Assembly: GCA_943912265.1 (NCBI GenBank)
Contig: CALTTS010000002.1
Coordinates: 62,001-126,000 of the forward strand
Origin: an uncultured Xanthomonas sp.
Lineage (GTDB): Bacteria > Pseudomonadota > Gammaproteobacteria > Xanthomonadales > Xanthomonadaceae
DNA: 64,000 nucleotides
Direction of reading: 5' to 3'
Both the position numbers and the translations under genes were made by a program. Positions 61,316-64,000 of this stretch are shown piece after piece. The notes under the pieces were generated by a model. The model worked only from the letters and a program-made list of their open reading frames with translations. It ran no database searches and was not told the origin of the DNA. Every line of letters starts with the position of its first letter. Position 1 is the stretch's first letter.

Positions 61316-63943
61316 ATGACCGCCAGCAGCAAGAATCCGCAAGAACACACTCCGCTGATGAAGCAGTACTTCGCCGCCAAGGCGGAGCACCCGGACCTGC
61401 TGGTGTTCTTCCGGATGGGCGATTTCTACGAGCTGTTCTACGACGACGCGCGCAAGGCCGCGCGCCTGCTCGACATCACTCTCACCCAGCGCGGCAATTC
61501 GGCCGGCGCGCCGATCCCGATGGCCGGGGTGCCGGTACATGCCTACGAAGGCTATCTGGCGCGGCTGGTGGCGCTGGGCGAATCGGTGGCGATCTGCGAG
61601 CAGATCGGCGATCCGGCGCTGGCCAAGGGGCTGGTGGAACGCAAGGTGGTGCGCGTGGTCACGCCCGGCACCGTCACCGACGAAGCGCTGCTGGACGAAC
61701 GCCGCGACACCCTGCTGATGGCGGTGGCGCGCGGCAAGGCCGGCTACGGCCTGGCCTGGGCCGACCTGGCCGGTGGCCGCTTCCTGGTCAACGAGGTGGC
61801 CGGCGACGACGTGCTGGAGGCCGAACTGGCCCGGCTCGAACCGGCCGAACTGCTGCTGCCCGACGAGGACGGCTGGCCGGCATTCCTGCAGGGCCGCACC
61901 GGCGTGCGCCGGCGCGCGCCGTGGCTGTTCGATGCCGATTCCGGCCGCCGCCAGCTGCTGCGCTTCTTCGGCCTGCACGACCTCACCGGCTTCGGCATCG
62001 AGGACAAGCCGCTGGCCATCGCCGCGGCCGGCGCCCTGCTCGGCTACGTCGAGGAAACCCAGAAACAGCGCCTGCCGCACCTGACCGCCATCGCGGTGGA
62101 AGCGGCCGGCGACGCCATCGCGATGAACGCCGCCACCCGCCGCCACCTCGAACTGGACACGCGCGTGGACGGCGACACCCGCCACACCCTGCTCGGCGTG
62201 CTCGACACCACCGTCTCGCCGATGGGCGGGCGCCTGCTGCGGCGCTGGCTGCACCGGCCGCTGCGCGACCGCGGCACGCTCGGCAGGCGCCACCAGGCCG
62301 TGGCCACGCTGATCGAAAGCGGCGCCGACAGCGGCCTGCGCGAGCGCTTCCGCGCGCTCGGCGACCTGGAACGCATCCTCACCCGCATCGCCCTGCGCTC
62401 GGCGCGGCCGCGCGACTTCTCCACCCTGCGCGACGGCCTGGCGCTGCTGCCGGACATCCGCGCCGCGCTGGCGCCGGAAGCCCTGCACGGCGCCGATTCG
62501 CCGCGGCTGGCCGAACTGGCCGCGGCGATGGGCGAACACGACGCCGTCGCCGCGCTGCTGGCCTCGGCCATCGCGCCGCAGCCGCCGCTCAAGCTCTCCG
62601 ACGGCGGCGTGATCGCCGACGGCTTCGACGCCGAACTGGACGAACTGCGCCGGCTTTCCACCCACGCCGACCAGTTCCTGATCGACCTGGAAACCCGCGA
62701 GCGCGAAACCAGCGGCATCCCCACGCTCAAGGTCGGCTACAACCGCGTGCACGGGTATTACATCGAGATCAGCAAGGGCCAGGCCGACAAGGCCCCGGTG
62801 CACTACACCCGCCGCCAGACCCTGGCCAACGCCGAGCGCTACATCACCGAGGAGCTGAAGGCCTTCGAGGACAAGGTGCTGTCCGCGCGCGAACGCGCGC
62901 TGTCGCGCGAGAAGCTGCTGTACGACGGGCTGCTGGACAGCCTCAACGCCGAGCTCGAACCGCTCAAGCGCTGCGCCGCCGCGCTGAGCGAGCTGGACGT
63001 GCTGTGCGCCTTCGCCGAGCGCGCCCAGGCGCTGGACTGGACCCGGCCCGAACTCGGCGAAGCGCCCGGCCTGCGCATCGAACGCGGCCGCCACCCGGTG
63101 GTGGAAGCGGTGCGCGGGGAGCCGTTCGAGCCCAACGACCTGATCCTCGGCCAGCACGAGCACGACGGCGAGGCGCGCATGTGGATCGTCACCGGCCCGA
63201 ACATGGGCGGCAAGAGCACCTTCATGCGCCAGAACGCGCTGATCGTGCTGCTGGCCCACATCGGCAGCTTCGTGCCGGCCGGGCGCGCGGCGATCGGCCC
63301 GATCGACCGCATCCTCACCCGCATCGGCGCCGGCGACGACCTCGCCCGCGGCCAGTCCACCTTCATGGTGGAGATGGCCGAGACCAGCTACATCCTGCAC
63401 CACGCCACCGCGCAGTCGCTGGTGCTGATGGACGAGATCGGCCGCGGCACTTCCACCTACGACGGCCTCGCGCTGGCCGATGCGGTGGCGCGCCACCTCG
63501 CCCACGTCAACCGCTGCTACACGCTGTTCGCCACGCATTACTTCGAGCTGACTGCGCTTGCCGACGAGGCTTTCGAAGGCGGCCCGAGCGGCATCGCCAA
63601 CGTGCATCTGGATGCGGTCGAGCATGGCGACGACCTGGTCTTCATGCATGCGGTGCGGCAGGGCGCGGCCAACCGCAGCTTCGGCCTGCAAGTGGCGGCG
63701 CTGGCCGGCCTGCCCAAATCCACGCTGCAGCAGGCCAAGCGCCGGCTGGCCGAACTGGAGCAGCGCGGCACCGCCAGCCATGCCGCCGAAGTCGCCCCGC
63801 AGGCACTGGATGCCCCGCAGCAATTCGGCCTGTTCAATGCCGCGCCATCCGAAGCCGAGAAGACGCTGGCCGCGATCGACCCGGACGAGCTGACGCCCAA
63901 ACAGGCACTGGAAGCGCTGTACCGGCTCAAGGCGTTGCTGTAG
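61316..63943 (+). CDS. mutS: DNA mismatch repair protein MutS
   Basis: The 875-residue ATPase recognises mispairs. The mismatch-contact motif FYELF is near residue 37 (MGDFYELFYDDA). The ATPase core has GPNMGGKST (627-635), DDLARGQSTFMVEM and LVLMDEIGRGTSTYDG, with the FATHYFELT histidine. The C-terminal tail PDELTPKQALEALYRLKALL is the tetramer/MutL-linked end. The length is near that of other MutS proteins (853-880). It runs convergently with nothing seen; the window ends 57 bases later. Confidence 0.97.
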   Translation: MTASSKNPQEHTPLMKQYFAAKAEHPDLLVFFRMGDFYELFYDDARKAARLLDITLTQRGNSAGAPIPMAGVPVHAYEGYLARLVALGESVAICEQIGDPALAKGLVERKVVRVVTPGTVTDEALLDERRDTLLMAVARGKAGYGLAWADLAGGRFLVNEVAGDDVLEAELARLEPAELLLPDEDGWPAFLQGRTGVRRRAPWLFDADSGRRQLLRFFGLHDLTGFGIEDKPLAIAAAGALLGYVEETQKQRLPHLTAIAVEAAGDAIAMNAATRRHLELDTRVDGDTRHTLLGVLDTTVSPMGGRLLRRWLHRPLRDRGTLGRRHQAVATLIESGADSGLRERFRALGDLERILTRIALRSARPRDFSTLRDGLALLPDIRAALAPEALHGADSPRLAELAAAMGEHDAVAALLASAIAPQPPLKLSDGGVIADGFDAELDELRRLSTHADQFLIDLETRERETSGIPTLKVGYNRVHGYYIEISKGQADKAPVHYTRRQTLANAERYITEELKAFEDKVLSARERALSREKLLYDGLLDSLNAELEPLKRCAAALSELDVLCAFAERAQALDWTRPELGEAPGLRIERGRHPVVEAVRGEPFEPNDLILGQHEHDGEARMWIVTGPNMGGKSTFMRQNALIVLLAHIGSFVPAGRAAIGPIDRILTRIGAGDDLARGQSTFMVEMAETSYILHHATAQSLVLMDEIGRGTSTYDGLALADAVARHLAHVNRCYTLFATHYFELTALADEAFEGGPSGIANVHLDAVEHGDDLVFMHAVRQGAANRSFGLQVAALAGLPKSTLQQAKRRLAELEQRGTASHAAEVAPQALDAPQQFGLFNAAPSEAEKTLAAIDPDELTPKQALEALYRLKALL

Positions 63944-64000
63944 GCCGCGCCGGCATGCACGCCACGGGGCAGACCGCGGGCCATCTGCAGGACGAGTGCG

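Noticed and set aside
63955..64000. Possible start of a further gene after mutS (reading MHATGQTAGHLQDE)
   Set aside because: Only 15 codons are visible, no ribosome-binding site is clear, and the sequence is not recognisable; it may simply be open GC-rich sequence.

Overview
The window is about 64 kb of very GC-rich, densely coding bacterial DNA. The gene orders yqaA-pcm-surE, truD-ispF-ispD-ftsB-eno-kdsA-pyrG and lexA-recA-recX-alaS-csrA-tRNA-Ser, together with a LexA box of the TTAG-N6-TACTA type, point to the gammaproteobacterial family Xanthomonadaceae (Lysobacter/Luteimonas/Thermomonas-like). I cannot fix the genus from sequence reading alone. No phage, insertion sequence or CRISPR array was seen.

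Layout. 1-2.1 kb: the 5' end of ftsH, rlmE and the divergent yhbY, an Mth938-like gene, and a broken GIY-YIG nuclease gene carrying two short tandem duplications. 2.1-5 kb: surE-pcm-yqaA-nlpD, minus strand, mostly with 4-base stop/start overlaps. 5-13.4 kb: an Smr gene, then a tightly overlapping minus-strand operon pyrG-kdsA-(membrane protein)-eno-ftsB-ispD-(secreted protein)-ispF-truD-(DUF3267 protein), which joins CTP, Kdo, isoprenoid and division functions. 13.5-24 kb: parE, a YdcF-like protein, an S10 peptidase, an EamA transporter, a glutathione-reductase-like enzyme, a DadA-like oxidoreductase, a DUF418 protein and slyD. 24.3-31.5 kb: a sigma-54 activator gene facing a six-gene minus-strand operon that is co-linear with the Pseudomonas functional-amyloid operon fapABCDEF. 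31.7-33.1 kb: two NlpC/P60 peptidoglycan hydrolase genes. 33.3-36 kb: dnaX-ybaB, tRNA-Ser(GGA) and the 4.5S SRP RNA. 36.3-40.5 kb: an MBL-fold hydrolase, kdkA (LPS core Kdo kinase), a GT9 glycosyltransferase, a nitronate monooxygenase-like enzyme and a DUF6165 protein. 40.7-46.5 kb: tRNA-Ser(CGA), a PP2C phosphatase, dnaQ, rnhA, a methyltransferase-like gene, gloB, mltD and fabI. 46.6-54.9 kb: ppiD, tRNA-Ser(GCT), csrA, alaS, recX, recA and lexA. 54.9-64 kb: hemN with a perfect FNR/ANR box, ubiB, pncC, a CDF metal exporter, a globin-coupled diguanylate cyclase and mutS.

The most distinctive region is the Fap-like amyloid locus. The genes read A (secreted helper), B (minor fibre subunit), C (major fibre subunit with three imperfect ASGNIGVN-type repeats), D (C39 cysteine protease), E (secreted accessory) and F (coiled coil plus outer-membrane beta-barrel). 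Upstream of fapA there is a good -24/-12 (sigma-54) promoter, an IHF-like site and two related upstream repeats. The only sigma-54 activator gene in the window lies at the other end of the cluster. I infer, but cannot prove, that this activator controls the amyloid operon.
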